Part shown: positions 7,695-16,103 of the stretch, one piece after another
How the letters are laid out: each line of letters begins with the position of its first letter
How positions within the stretch are numbered: position 1 is the stretch's first letter
Program-made: the position numbers and the translations under genes
Notes under the pieces: model-generated
Database searches by the model: none
What the model saw: only the letters and a program-made list of their open reading frames with translations
Told to the model about the DNA's origin: nothing
NCBI RefSeq assembly: GCF_030160455.1
Contig: NZ_BSOJ01000017.1
Location: 1-37,656, forward strand
Source: Limnobacter litoralis
Lineage (GTDB): Bacteria; Pseudomonadota; Gammaproteobacteria; Burkholderiales; Burkholderiaceae_B
DNA length: 37,656 bases
Reading direction: 5' to 3'

Positions 7695-9470
7695 ATGAAG
7701 CATCTGTATGAGGCAGTCGAGAAGGGCGTGTTCAATACCCTTTCGAAAAAAATTCTGGGCAACGTTGCCACGCCAGTGCTGGTCGCGGCAGGTGGCCTCG
7801 GTGGGATGTATTACTGGGGTCAAAGTCTTCTCCAGAGTTTGCCCGCTGCCAATGCTGCGCTGGTTGCTCAAAAAACCAGCGAGCTGCAATGGATCGTGGG
7901 AACGTCGGCAGGCTTGACTTTGTTGGGTGGCGTCGGTGCATTTCTCTATCTGCGTCATCTGGTTGTGCGCCCTGTGCACACCCTGCGCGACAGAATGGCT
8001 GAGCTTGCGTCCGGTCGTGGCGATTTGTCCGTTGATTTGCCCCAAACCACACACGATGAATTGCGTGAGTTGGCAAAGCATTACAATGCGTTCATGGAAA
8101 ATCTGCGCAACATCGTGCATGAAATTCGCCGCATGACGGCTCAGGTCTCCATGGAGTCCATGCAGGTCGAGGGGGGTCTGAAAGATGCCAGCAAAGCGGC
8201 CGAATCGCAGGGCATGATGACTCGGGAAATTTACGACGCGGCCACACAGGCCAGCGAGGCCATGAGCCGAGTTGCCGACAATGCCAGTTACTTGGCGCAA
8301 GCCACCGATGAACACCTGAAAACGGTCAACGGCAGCTACAGCGAATTGCTGAATGTGACTCAGGAAATGTCGGTGGCCACAGACAGCCTGGCCCGGTTTG
8401 AACACACCGTCAAAGCACTGGCAGACAATGGCAAAGGCATTGAAAGCATTGTTCGCTTGATCAGCGAAATTTCAGACCAGACCAATTTGCTGGCCCTGAA
8501 TGCTGCCATCGAGGCAGCCCGTGCAGGAGAGCAGGGTCGAGGGTTTGCAGTGGTGGCCGATGAGGTGCGTGGTTTGGCTGAACGCGTGAAACAGGCGACG
8601 GGTAACATTCGCACCAACATTGATTCCATGTTGAAGCTGGTTGACAAAACCGAAGATGAAACCCAGACCATTCACAACAACATTGCCCAAAGTCAAAAGA
8701 CAGTGTTGAGTTCGGCCGAGCGCTTTGCTGCAATGGTTCAAAGTTTCGAGCAGATGAACCATCAAATCAGTGACGTCAGCCAACAGGTGGGAACAGTCCG
8801 TTCAGTCAACGATGAGGTGTCCTCCAAGGTTTCTGTCATTCGAGAGACTGCAAGCTCCGTGATTGCCCGCACCGTTGAATCTGAAAAATCGAGCAATGAA
8901 TTGGGCGTGGCCACCGAGCGCATTAAAGAGATGGTCGCCAAATTCAAGATTGGTCGTGGCACTTACGAGCGCATTGTCAGCCGCGCCAAATCAGCCGCGG
9001 AGGAGTTGGCCGAGGTGTTGGCTCAGGCCCAACAACAGGGCCTGAACGTGTTTGATGACAATTACCGGCCAATCCCCAACACCAATCCACCCAAATTCAA
9101 CACCGTGTACGACAAACAGGTGGAATCCGGCATGCAGCGGGTTTTCGACAAGGTGCTTGAAACTGCGCCTGGCGTGGTTTACACACTGGCTGTGGATCAC
9201 AACGGTTATGCGCCCGCGCACAACACGAAATTCTCCAAACCAGTCACTGGCGATTTGAAAAGAGACATTCTTGAAAGCCGCAACAAACGCAAATTCACAG
9301 ACACCGTGGGTTTACGTGCCGGAAAAAGTGAAGACGAATGGTTGCTTCAAACTTACCGGCGTGACACAGGGGAAGTGCTCAACGATTTGTCGGTTCCTGT
9401 TTGGGTGAACGGCCGCCACTGGGGTGGTATTCGCCTCGGCTTCAGCCCCAATCTGTTGATCAATGACTGA
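7695..9470 (+). CDS. Methyl-accepting chemotaxis protein with C-terminal sensor domain
   Basis: This is a chemoreceptor that controls CheA. I take the ATG at 7695 rather than an in-frame TTG at 7683, because GGAG lies 6 bp before this ATG. Two membrane segments (about 24-43 and 66-88) are separated by only a ~22-residue outer loop, so there is no periplasmic ligand domain. A HAMP domain follows (about 88-140), then a signalling domain with the conserved tip ([21 protein letters not shown], about 257-277). After it a further ~150 residues (about 440-592), ending in a TYRRDTGEV ... [15 protein letters not shown] stretch, resemble cytoplasmic PAS/Cache-like sensor modules seen after the signalling domain of other receptors. 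No NWETF-type CheR tether is present. The signal sensed is unknown. Confidence 0.9.
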   Translation: MKHLYEAVEKGVFNTLSKKILGNVATPVLVAAGGLGGMYYWGQSLLQSLPAANAALVAQKTSELQWIVGTSAGLTLLGGVGAFLYLRHLVVRPVHTLRDRMAELASGRGDLSVDLPQTTHDELRELAKHYNAFMENLRNIVHEIRRMTAQVSMESMQVEGGLKDASKAAESQGMMTREIYDAATQASEAMSRVADNASYLAQATDEHLKTVNGSYSELLNVTQEMSVATDSLARFEHTVKALADNGKGIESIVRLISEISDQTNLLALNAAIEAARAGEQGRGFAVVADEVRGLAERVKQATGNIRTNIDSMLKLVDKTEDETQTIHNNIAQSQKTVLSSAERFAAMVQSFEQMNHQISDVSQQVGTVRSVNDEVSSKVSVIRETASSVIARTVESEKSSNELGVATERIKEMVAKFKIGRGTYERIVSRAKSAAEELAEVLAQAQQQGLNVFDDNYRPIPNTNPPKFNTVYDKQVESGMQRVFDKVLETAPGVVYTLAVDHNGYAPAHNTKFSKPVTGDLKRDILESRNKRKFTDTVGLRAGKSEDEWLLQTYRRDTGEVLNDLSVPVWVNGRHWGGIRLGFSPNLLIND

Positions 9471-9556
9471 CCTTATTTTCAGCCAAATGGCTTGCCCGTG
9501 CTGCAGGAAACATTCACACTAATGTGGTTGGTTTTTTAACGCCGGGCATTTGAAAC

Positions 9557-10687
9557 GTGGCACAGGAAGACGATCAAGAACGCGAATTACCCGCGTCGGA
9601 ACAGAAAATACGCAAGGCGCGCGAAGAGGGCAACGTTCCCCGTTCGCGTGAGCTGGGTGGCGGGCTGGTATTGCTCAGTGGCATCGCCTTGCTCTATGTG
9701 ATGGGTTCCGAACTGGTTTCCCAAAGTGAAAAGCTGCTGCGTTTTGGCCTGACGGTTGATCGGGCACAGGCTTTTGACACCAAGCACATGGGCATCAAAT
9801 GGGTGGCCATGCTGCAAGACAGCCTGTTGATCTTGCTGCCCCTTTTCCTGATTGTGGTGGTGGCAGCCATCGGCGCCAACGTGGCCCTGGGTGGATTCAA
9901 CTGGTCCACCAAACCCCTTGAACCCAAATTCAGCAAGCTCAACCCGATCACCGGGTTAAAAAATATTTTCTCAATCAACGGGCTGGCTGAACTGTTCAAA
10001 GCCATCCTGAAATCGGTGGCTTTGGGTGGGGTGGGTTACCTGTTGATCAAGAAAGACATGCCCGAATTCACGCAGTTGGGCGCCATGCCACTGGACGCCG
10101 CCATGACGGAGACCGCGCGAATTGCCATGAAGGACGCCTTGATACTGGCCGCGGTTTACATGGTGATTGTTGCAATGGATGTGCCGTATCAGCTTTGGCG
10201 CTACTACAAAGGTTTGCGCATGAATCTGGAAGAACTCAAGCGTGAATCCAAAGAATCCGAAGGTGATCCACACCTGAAAGCCAAAGTACGAAGTTTGCAG
10301 CGTGAGGCTGCTCGCAAGCGGATGATGGCCTCTGTGCCGACCGCCGATGTGGTGGTGACCAACCCAACCCATTATGCGGTTGCCCTGAAATACAAGAAAG
10401 ACGGCAGTGGCGCGCCCCAGGTGGTGGCCAAGGGCATGGGCGAAGTGGCTGCAAAAATTCGTGAACTGGCCCGTGAAAGCAAAGTGCCATTGGTGGAAGC
10501 ACCGCCACTGGCCCGTGCCCTTTACGCCAACGTTGAACTGGAGCGTGAAATTCCCGCTGCGCTTTACACGGCAGTCGCCAAGCTTTTGGCGTATGTGTAT
10601 GCATTGGCTGATGGCATGCAGCACAAGGTGGATTTGCCGACCGACAAAGACATTCCGCAGGGGCTTGATCCTGGGGCTGGCGCTTGA
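9557..10687 (+). CDS. flhB: Flagellar export apparatus protein FlhB
   Basis: FlhB is the switch protein of the flagellar type III export gate and controls the change from rod/hook to filament substrates. The 376-aa product has a charged N-terminus, four membrane helices (about 30-50, 85-110, 140-160, 185-205) and a cytoplasmic domain. That domain carries the autocleavage site NPTH at 269-272. The start is a GTG at 9557 with only weak upstream Shine-Dalgarno signal. flhA would normally follow directly but is displaced about 1.1 kb by the inverted-repeat element. Confidence 0.96.
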   Translation: MAQEDDQERELPASEQKIRKAREEGNVPRSRELGGGLVLLSGIALLYVMGSELVSQSEKLLRFGLTVDRAQAFDTKHMGIKWVAMLQDSLLILLPLFLIVVVAAIGANVALGGFNWSTKPLEPKFSKLNPITGLKNIFSINGLAELFKAILKSVALGGVGYLLIKKDMPEFTQLGAMPLDAAMTETARIAMKDALILAAVYMVIVAMDVPYQLWRYYKGLRMNLEELKRESKESEGDPHLKAKVRSLQREAARKRMMASVPTADVVVTNPTHYAVALKYKKDGSGAPQVVAKGMGEVAAKIRELARESKVPLVEAPPLARALYANVELEREIPAALYTAVAKLLAYVYALADGMQHKVDLPTDKDIPQGLDPGAGA

Positions 10688-10692
10688 TCTGC

Positions 10693-10971
10693 CCCAAATT
10701 TCGGCGGGTTTCACCCACCCCCACCGCTGAAGCACCCCAAATTACTGCGGGTTTCACCCACCCCCACCACTGAAGCACCCCGAATTGCCCTTTTGACTTG
10801 AACGGCACACTGGCTTTGGAAGCCCGAGCCGGAACTCGCCCTCGCGAGCCGTTGGCTTGCTCGAAGCTCACACATCCGGCACGTCGGGCGCCGCCGAGGC
10901 GGCGATTCCAAAGCGGCGTGTGCCCTTCAAGGGGCAATTCAGATTGGGGCGCTTCAGTGATGGGGATGGGT
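10693..10971 (+). repeat. Left inverted-repeat arm (~280 bp)
   Basis: This arm begins 6 bp after the flhB stop codon. It contains two 43-bp tandem copies (10696-10738 and 10739-10781) with the core GGGTTTCACCCACCCCCACC, and an internal GC hairpin CGCCGCC-GA-GGCGGCG near 10890-10905. It ends in GATGGGGATGGGT. Its reverse complement recurs at 11405-11683 with few mismatches. The open frames that cross it are low-complexity and differ between strands, so they are not taken as genes. Confidence 0.9.
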
Positions 10972-10996
10972 GAGTAGTGACTGACGATATTGGTGA

Positions 10997-11290
10997 TTAA
11001 TCGTCGTTGAAAAATCGCCGTTTCAACCACGCAATCGACGTCAAAACTGCTGTGCAAAGTAGATCGGCGAGCAAAAGCTCAAATGGCCATAAATTGTGCG
11101 AGGTGGGGTCTACCGATGTATCGACGATGATTTGAATTACGATAAAAGCCAGGTTCGCAAGAAGCAAAACAGGCATCAGTAGCCATATCCCGCTCCAATA
11201 TTTGATTGCACGCCAGCATGCGAAAACGGACCATGCCGTTCCACCGAACACAACAAACAGGAACAGCAACATCGCCGCAATTGCAGTCAT
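10997..11290 (-). CDS. Small multi-pass membrane protein of unknown function (repeat-element cargo)
   Basis: I do not recognise this 97-aa protein. It has about three hydrophobic segments: residues 4-25 (AAMLLFLFVVFGGTAWSVFA), 33-56 and about 70-88. It ends in a basic/acidic tail, KRRFFNDD. A hydrophilic stretch DTSVDPTSHNLWPFELL lies between segments 2 and 3. The ribosome binding site is weak. It is the only plausible gene between the two inverted arms and runs opposite to flhB and flhA, which points to a separate origin. It could be a small toxin or immunity protein, or an unrelated hypothetical membrane protein; nothing in the sequence decides. Confidence 0.55.
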   Translation of the reverse strand: MTAIAAMLLFLFVVFGGTAWSVFACWRAIKYWSGIWLLMPVLLLANLAFIVIQIIVDTSVDPTSHNLWPFELLLADLLCTAVLTSIAWLKRRFFNDD

Positions 11291-11404
11291 TTGGAAATCT
11301 CAGTTGGTCTTTTCGCCATCCTCCATCATTCCGATTCGATTTGCGCAGATCCACCCCCTGCTTGCGGTAGTCACCGCTGGCTCAATCGCCGCCAGCGATC
11401 TTGA

Positions 11405-11683
11405 ACCCATCCCCATCACTGAAGCGCCCCAATCTGAATTGCCCCTTGAAGGGCACACGCCGCTTTGGAACCGCCGCCTTGGCGGCGCCCGACGTGCCGG
11501 ATGTGTGAGCTTCGAGCAAGCCAACGGCTTGCGAGGGCGAGTTCCGGCTCGGGCTTCCAAAGCCAGTGTGCCGTTCAAGTCAAAAGGGCAATTCGGGGTG
11601 CTTCAGTGGTGGGGGTGGGTGAAACCCGCTGCAATTCGGGGTGCTTCAGCGGTGGGGGTGGGTGAAACCCGCAGTAATTCGGG
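11405..11683 (-). repeat. Right inverted-repeat arm (~280 bp)
   Basis: This is the reverse-complement copy of 10693-10971. The 43-bp unit is seen from 11590, from 11633, and again in part from 11676. The internal hairpin CGCCGCC-TT-GGCGGCG lies near 11471-11486. Differences from the left arm are scattered single bases, which suggests duplication some time ago or recent gene conversion. Confidence 0.9.
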
Positions 11684-11739
11684 TTGACCAAGCCGCAATA
11701 GGCCCATAAATCACCCTCATTTCATGGTTTAAATAATCC

Positions 11740-11766
11740 TAAAGTTTTCCATAATGAAGCCGTTAA
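11740..11766 (+). promoter_or_regulatory. Sigma-28 (FliA) promoter of flhA
   Basis: A perfect TAAAGTTT -35 (11740-11747), an 11-bp spacer and GCCGTTAA (11759-11766, 7/8) form one of the best sigma-28 matches in the window. It lies 19 bp before the GTG of flhA and just beyond the right repeat arm. It could keep flhA-flhF-flhG-fliA transcribed despite the insertion. Confidence 0.72.
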
Positions 11767-11785
11767 CCCTTTGATGAGCTGAATT

Positions 11786-13888
11786 GTGGCCAACCCTGCC
11801 TTCTCTCTGGACTTCGTAAAAGCAAGCCTTTCTGGCGGCAAGGCCAAGACATTGGGTGCGCCAGCGTTCATCGTGTTGATCCTCAGCATGATGATTCTTC
11901 CTCTGCCAGCCATGGCACTGGACATGCTCTTCTCCTTCAACATCGCACTCAGCCTGATGGTGCTGGTTTCCAGCCTGTACACCAAAAAGCCGCTTGATTT
12001 CGCTTCTTTCCCCACCGTGTTGCTGATGACCACGCTGATGCGCCTCAGCTTGAACGTGGCTTCCACCCGTGTGGTACTCATCCATGGTCACGAAGGCCCG
12101 GATGCCGCAGGCAAGGTCATTGAGGCTTTCGGCAACTTTCTGGTGGGTGGCAATCTGGCGGTTGGTCTTGTGGTGTTCGCCATTTTGATGGTCATCAACT
12201 TTGTGGTGATCACCAAAGGCGCCGGCCGGATTGCAGAGGTGTCAGCCCGTTTTACCCTGGACGCCATGCCCGGCAAGCAGATGGCAATTGACGCTGACCT
12301 GAACGCCGGCCTGATCAATGAAGACGAGGCCAAACGCCGTCGTCTGGAAGTCAGTCAGGAAGCCGAGTTTTTTGGTTCCATGGACGGTGCCAGCAAGTTC
12401 GTTCGCGGCGACGCGGTTGCCGGTATCCTGATTCTCGCGATCAACATCATCGGTGGCTTGATCATTGGTGTGGCCCAACACGACCTCAGCTTCGCCGATG
12501 CAGGCACCAAATACGTCATGTTGGCCATCGGTGATGGTCTGGTTGCTCAAATCCCGGCCCTGGTGATTTCAATTGCCGCCGGTTTGATTGTGGCCCGTGT
12601 GGGTCAAGGGCAAGACATCGGCAGCCAGCTGGCTGGCCAGTTGCTCAATTCCCCTCAGGCGATTGCAATCACCTCCGGCATTCTGGCGTTGATGGGCATG
12701 ATCCCTGGCATGCCCAACTTTGCGTTTTTGACGCTGTCTGGCGCCTTTGGCTATTTGGCCTATCGCATGGCCACCAAACAGTCCGAGCCTGTGTCTGACG
12801 TGGCTTTGCAAGAAGCCGAAAAAATCAAGTCTGCCACCACTGAAGCGCAGGAGGCCACTTGGGACGACCTGGTGCCAGTGGACACTGTTGCGCTGGAAGT
12901 GGGTTACCGTTTGATCAGCCTGGTCGACAACAAACAAGACGGCGACCTGTTGAAACGCATCAAGGCCATTCGCAAGAAGTTCGCACAGGAAATCGGCTTT
13001 TTGCCACCCGCAGTGCATTTGCGTGACAACCTCGAATTGCGCCCCACCGTGTATCGCATTCTCTTGAAAGGCGTTTGCATGGGCGAGGGCGAAGTTTTCC
13101 CAACGCAGGTGCTGGCCATTAACCCTGGCCGCGTCACCATGCAGCTGCCTGGTCCACAAACCAAAGACCCGGCGTTTGGCTTGCCCGCCATCTGGATCAA
13201 TGAGGACCAGAAGGAAAAAGCCAACGCCGCCGGTTACACCGTGGTGGATGCTTCCACCGTGGTCGCCACGCACCTTAGTCACATTCTGCAAACTGCCGCT
13301 TCACAGCTGCTGGGCCGCACTGAAACCCAGCAATTGCTGGAACATTGCGCCAAAACTTCACCCAAAGTGGTCGAAGACCTTACACCCAAGTTGCTGGACG
13401 TGGCTGTTATCCAGAAAGTGCTGCAAAACCTGCTGGACGAAAGTGTTCACATCCGCGATTTGCGCACCATTTTTGAAACCTTACTGGACATCGGCAGCCG
13501 CACCAAAAACCCGCTGGAGCTGACTGCCGCAGTGCGCGTGGCCCTGGGGCGTGCCATTGTTCAGGGCTTGTCGGGTCACACCGATGACTTGAACGTGCTG
13601 GTGCTGGAGCCCCGTCTTGAGCAGATGATCAACCAGGCCCATCAAGGGCAGGAGCAGATTGGCATGGACCCCAACCTGGCTGAAAACCTGGCCCGCCAAA
13701 CGTCAGATGCCGCCAATCGCCAAGAGCAATTGGGCCAGACCCCAGTGCTGCTCGTTCCCGACACACTGCGCCTTGGCATGGCGCGCTTGTTGAAACGCGC
13801 GGCACCCAATTTGCGGGTGTTGTCGCACAGTGAAATTCCCGAAAACCGCACCATTCGTGTTGCCCAAGTTGTTGGAGCCAAATCATGA
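11786..13888 (+). CDS. flhA: Flagellar export gate protein FlhA
   Basis: FlhA is the major export-gate subunit of the flagellar type III system. It forms a nonameric ring and uses the proton motive force. The 700-aa length is typical. The N-terminal half has about eight membrane helices (roughly 25-330) and the FHIPEP-family block RGDAVAGILILAINIIGG near 209-226. The C-terminal cytoplasmic domain (about 365-700) binds chaperone-substrate complexes. The start is a GTG at 11786 with weak Shine-Dalgarno. The 3' end overlaps flhF by 4 bp (ATGA), so the two are translationally coupled. Confidence 0.97.
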   Translation: MANPAFSLDFVKASLSGGKAKTLGAPAFIVLILSMMILPLPAMALDMLFSFNIALSLMVLVSSLYTKKPLDFASFPTVLLMTTLMRLSLNVASTRVVLIHGHEGPDAAGKVIEAFGNFLVGGNLAVGLVVFAILMVINFVVITKGAGRIAEVSARFTLDAMPGKQMAIDADLNAGLINEDEAKRRRLEVSQEAEFFGSMDGASKFVRGDAVAGILILAINIIGGLIIGVAQHDLSFADAGTKYVMLAIGDGLVAQIPALVISIAAGLIVARVGQGQDIGSQLAGQLLNSPQAIAITSGILALMGMIPGMPNFAFLTLSGAFGYLAYRMATKQSEPVSDVALQEAEKIKSATTEAQEATWDDLVPVDTVALEVGYRLISLVDNKQDGDLLKRIKAIRKKFAQEIGFLPPAVHLRDNLELRPTVYRILLKGVCMGEGEVFPTQVLAINPGRVTMQLPGPQTKDPAFGLPAIWINEDQKEKANAAGYTVVDASTVVATHLSHILQTAASQLLGRTETQQLLEHCAKTSPKVVEDLTPKLLDVAVIQKVLQNLLDESVHIRDLRTIFETLLDIGSRTKNPLELTAAVRVALGRAIVQGLSGHTDDLNVLVLEPRLEQMINQAHQGQEQIGMDPNLAENLARQTSDAANRQEQLGQTPVLLVPDTLRLGMARLLKRAAPNLRVLSHSEIPENRTIRVAQVVGAKS

Positions 13889-15276
13889 AGCTCAAGAAAT
13901 TCATCGCCCCCACCACCCGCGAAGCCCTTCAAAAACTGCGCAGCGAACTGGGCGACGACGCCATCATTCTGTCGACCAAGCAGACCGCGGCGGGCACCGA
14001 AGTGTTGGCGGCTTCCTCTGAAGAAATCGATTCTGTAACCAGTCCTGCCCAGGCAGCAACAGGCAAGCTGCAAGACGCTCCGCCATCCTGGAAAAAAGAG
14101 GACCGTATTGCCTTTCAAAAGCCATCAGCACCCGCACTGGCCCAAGCGCCGGTCAATCGAGTGGCTGAAGCCCGCCGGGATGCAGTGGCTGCACAGCTGG
14201 AGGCCCAGCGCGCCATGACCCAATACGGCGATCAATCTGAACCGTTTGCGCCTGTTCGCCTGCCATCGGCCGCGCCCGAGCGCGTCAACCCTGTGCAGGA
14301 AGAAATGCTCAACAGCGTGGGCCAACACCGCGCCCGCGCCGCCAGCGAAACCATGATGGCCGAGCAAGCTGAAGTGCTGGCCGAGATCAAACAGATGCGC
14401 CAGTTGTTGAAAGACCAGATGAACATGTTGCAGTGGCGCGATTCGCTGGAGAAAAACCCCCAGCGTGCAGAGCTGTGGAATCATTTGACCCAATCCGGCT
14501 TCTCGCCCCTGTTTGCACGCACGGTCGTTGACAAGCTGCCCGATGGCTACAGCGACACCCAAGTGCACGACTGGGTCAGCACGGTGCTGATGCGCAACCT
14601 GCCTGTGACACCTGCGTCCAATGACATCGTCGAGCAGGGCGGCTTGTACGCACTGGTCGGGCCCACCGGTGTTGGCAAAACCACCACCACAGCCAAGCTT
14701 GCTGCGCGATGTGTGGTCAAGTACGGCGCAGATTCACTGGGCTTGATCACCACGGACAGCTACCGGGTGGGTGCGCAAGATCAGTTGCGCATCTACGGCA
14801 AAATTCTGGGCGTGCAGGTGTACACCGCACAAACCAATGAAGACCTGCAACAGCTTCGAAACAGCATGCAGCGCAAGCGCCTGATTCTGATCGACACGGT
14901 CGGTATGGGCCAGCGCGACCGTCGTGTGGGTGAGCAATCACAAATGCTGATCGACAGCCATGCCAAGCGTGTGATTTTGTTGAATGCCACCAGCCAGCCT
15001 GAAACGCTGGACGATGTGGTTCGCCATTACAAAAACCGCGGTCTGGATGGCGCCATCCTGACCAAGCTGGACGAAGCCATCAAGTTGGGTGGCGTGCTGG
15101 ACGTTGTGATGCGTCACAAGCTGAATCTGCACTACATTGCCACCGGCCAGCGCGTGCCCGAAGACCTGTTTGCCGCCGATCCCAAGGTGCTTGTGCATCG
15201 CGCGCTGAAGGTCAAGCCTACGCAGGCTTTTCAGGCGTCAGATGAAGAAATGAAGTGGAAAATGACCCAAGTCTGA
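13885..15276 (+). CDS. flhF: Flagellar biosynthesis GTPase FlhF
   Basis: FlhF is an SRP-family GTPase that sets flagellar position and number, usually with FlhG. The 463-aa product has a short conserved N-terminus (KKFIAPTTREALQKLRSELG) and a variable basic/acidic region (about 50-180). An N-G GTPase core follows, with the P-loop GPTGVGKT at 259-266, TTDSYRVGAQDQL, the G3 motif DTVGMGQRD and the G4 motif TKLDEA. Its expected partner FlhG is encoded next but is degenerate in its ATPase site. Confidence 0.95.
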   Translation: MKLKKFIAPTTREALQKLRSELGDDAIILSTKQTAAGTEVLAASSEEIDSVTSPAQAATGKLQDAPPSWKKEDRIAFQKPSAPALAQAPVNRVAEARRDAVAAQLEAQRAMTQYGDQSEPFAPVRLPSAAPERVNPVQEEMLNSVGQHRARAASETMMAEQAEVLAEIKQMRQLLKDQMNMLQWRDSLEKNPQRAELWNHLTQSGFSPLFARTVVDKLPDGYSDTQVHDWVSTVLMRNLPVTPASNDIVEQGGLYALVGPTGVGKTTTTAKLAARCVVKYGADSLGLITTDSYRVGAQDQLRIYGKILGVQVYTAQTNEDLQQLRNSMQRKRLILIDTVGMGQRDRRVGEQSQMLIDSHAKRVILLNATSQPETLDDVVRHYKNRGLDGAILTKLDEAIKLGGVLDVVMRHKLNLHYIATGQRVPEDLFAADPKVLVHRALKVKPTQAFQASDEEMKWKMTQV

Positions 15277-15313
15277 TTGATCGCTTTGAGGCAAATGCCA
15301 GTACACTAAGAAC

Positions 15314-16072
15314 ATGGATCAAGCCAAAACTCTCAGAAAGCTGCTCGGTCAGGCCCGCCCTGTCATCACCCCGATTCTGGGTGATTTGCAACAGGATTAT
15401 GCCGCCTGCATGGGGCGCTTTATTCTTGAACAACAGGCACGTCTGGGTGCAAACAGCCTGCTGCTTGACGGGTCTGAACGTGGTTTGAATGCTTTGGTTG
15501 ATGCTGGGCCACACCAAGACCTGCTCGGCTTCTTGCAGGGCCGTCGCAATCTGGAAGACCTTGCGGTCTTGCTGGCCAAAAAACAACATCTGGTGCCCGC
15601 ACGGCAGGGTTTGGCCGCGCTGACCAACGCGCCTGCCCAAGCCCCCAATCTGTTGGGCAAATTACATCGATTACCCGTTACCTGCGACCATCTTTACGCC
15701 ACTCTGGACTATCGTGCGTTCTTGCTCGCCAGTGAATTTTCAGCAGAGGGCGAGTGGTTGTGGATTGTGCAACCGACGGCACAGTCAGTGACGCAGGCTT
15801 ACAGCGCGATTCGTTCCTCTGGTGGGGTATCCGAATTTGTGCAGCATCGTGTTATTGTTGCAGGCGTGCGCTCTGTCAATGAAGCTGACCATGTATTTGC
15901 CAACCTGCAGGACACCACTGCGCGATTTTTAGGCAAACCCCTGCAATACGGCGGTCACCTGCCCACACTGAAAGCTGGGCAACCCCTGAGCGAGGCAGGC
16001 AGAGACATGATTGCCGCCGGTCGACGCGTGGCCAAGGCGGTGTGCACCGCGGAAGACCAGGCGTATGCCTGA
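15314..16072 (+). CDS. flhG: Degenerate FlhG (MinD/ParA-like) protein lacking Walker A
   Basis: The position between flhF and fliA is that of flhG (fleN, ylxH). The 252-aa product starts MDQAKTLRKLLG, matching the DQAxxLR motif by which FlhG stimulates FlhF GTPase. The MinD-type fold remains recognisable: LGANSLLLDGSERGLN resembles the strand-2 LLLDxDxGLxN block, and IVQPTAQSVTQAYSAIR resembles the late PxxxSITDAYALIK block. The P-loop KGGxGKT, expected near residues 18-28, is absent, and the Walker B Asp is not evident. The frame is intact with no stop or frameshift. It is best read as a pseudo-ATPase FlhG. The symbol rests on context plus partial similarity. Confidence 0.75.
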   Translation: MDQAKTLRKLLGQARPVITPILGDLQQDYAACMGRFILEQQARLGANSLLLDGSERGLNALVDAGPHQDLLGFLQGRRNLEDLAVLLAKKQHLVPARQGLAALTNAPAQAPNLLGKLHRLPVTCDHLYATLDYRAFLLASEFSAEGEWLWIVQPTAQSVTQAYSAIRSSGGVSEFVQHRVIVAGVRSVNEADHVFANLQDTTARFLGKPLQYGGHLPTLKAGQPLSEAGRDMIAAGRRVAKAVCTAEDQAYA

Positions 16073-16103
16073 AAAAGACAGAACAATGGGACAGAGTCGA
16101 CAT

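Larger units (their letters stand above)
10693..11683. mobile_element. Inverted-repeat element with one cargo gene between flhB and flhA
   Basis: Two nearly identical arms of about 280 bp (10693-10971 and 11405-11683) lie in inverted orientation around a ~430-bp core holding one small gene. The arms contain a 43-bp tandem unit and a GC-rich hairpin. No transposase or recombinase is encoded. The structure fits a non-autonomous mobile element or a pair of multicopy intergenic repeats that captured a gene. The unit interrupts the usual flhB-flhA contiguity. The repeat structure is directly visible; mobility is inferred. Confidence 0.6.

Noticed and set aside
10236-11057. 273-aa open frame on the minus strand across the end of flhB and the left repeat arm
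   Set aside because: It runs antisense to flhB and through low-complexity repeat sequence, has no ribosome binding site, and reads as the shadow of a known gene.
10693-11683. CRISPR array or integron cassette
   Set aside because: The 43-bp units are in only two tandem copies per arm without unique spacers, and there is no cas gene, integrase or attC-like pair.
11202-11687. 161-aa plus-strand frame through the core and right repeat arm
   Set aside because: It is mostly translation of the GC-rich repeat with recurring GVGETR-like strings, and it conflicts with the more protein-like minus-strand gene at 10997-11290.
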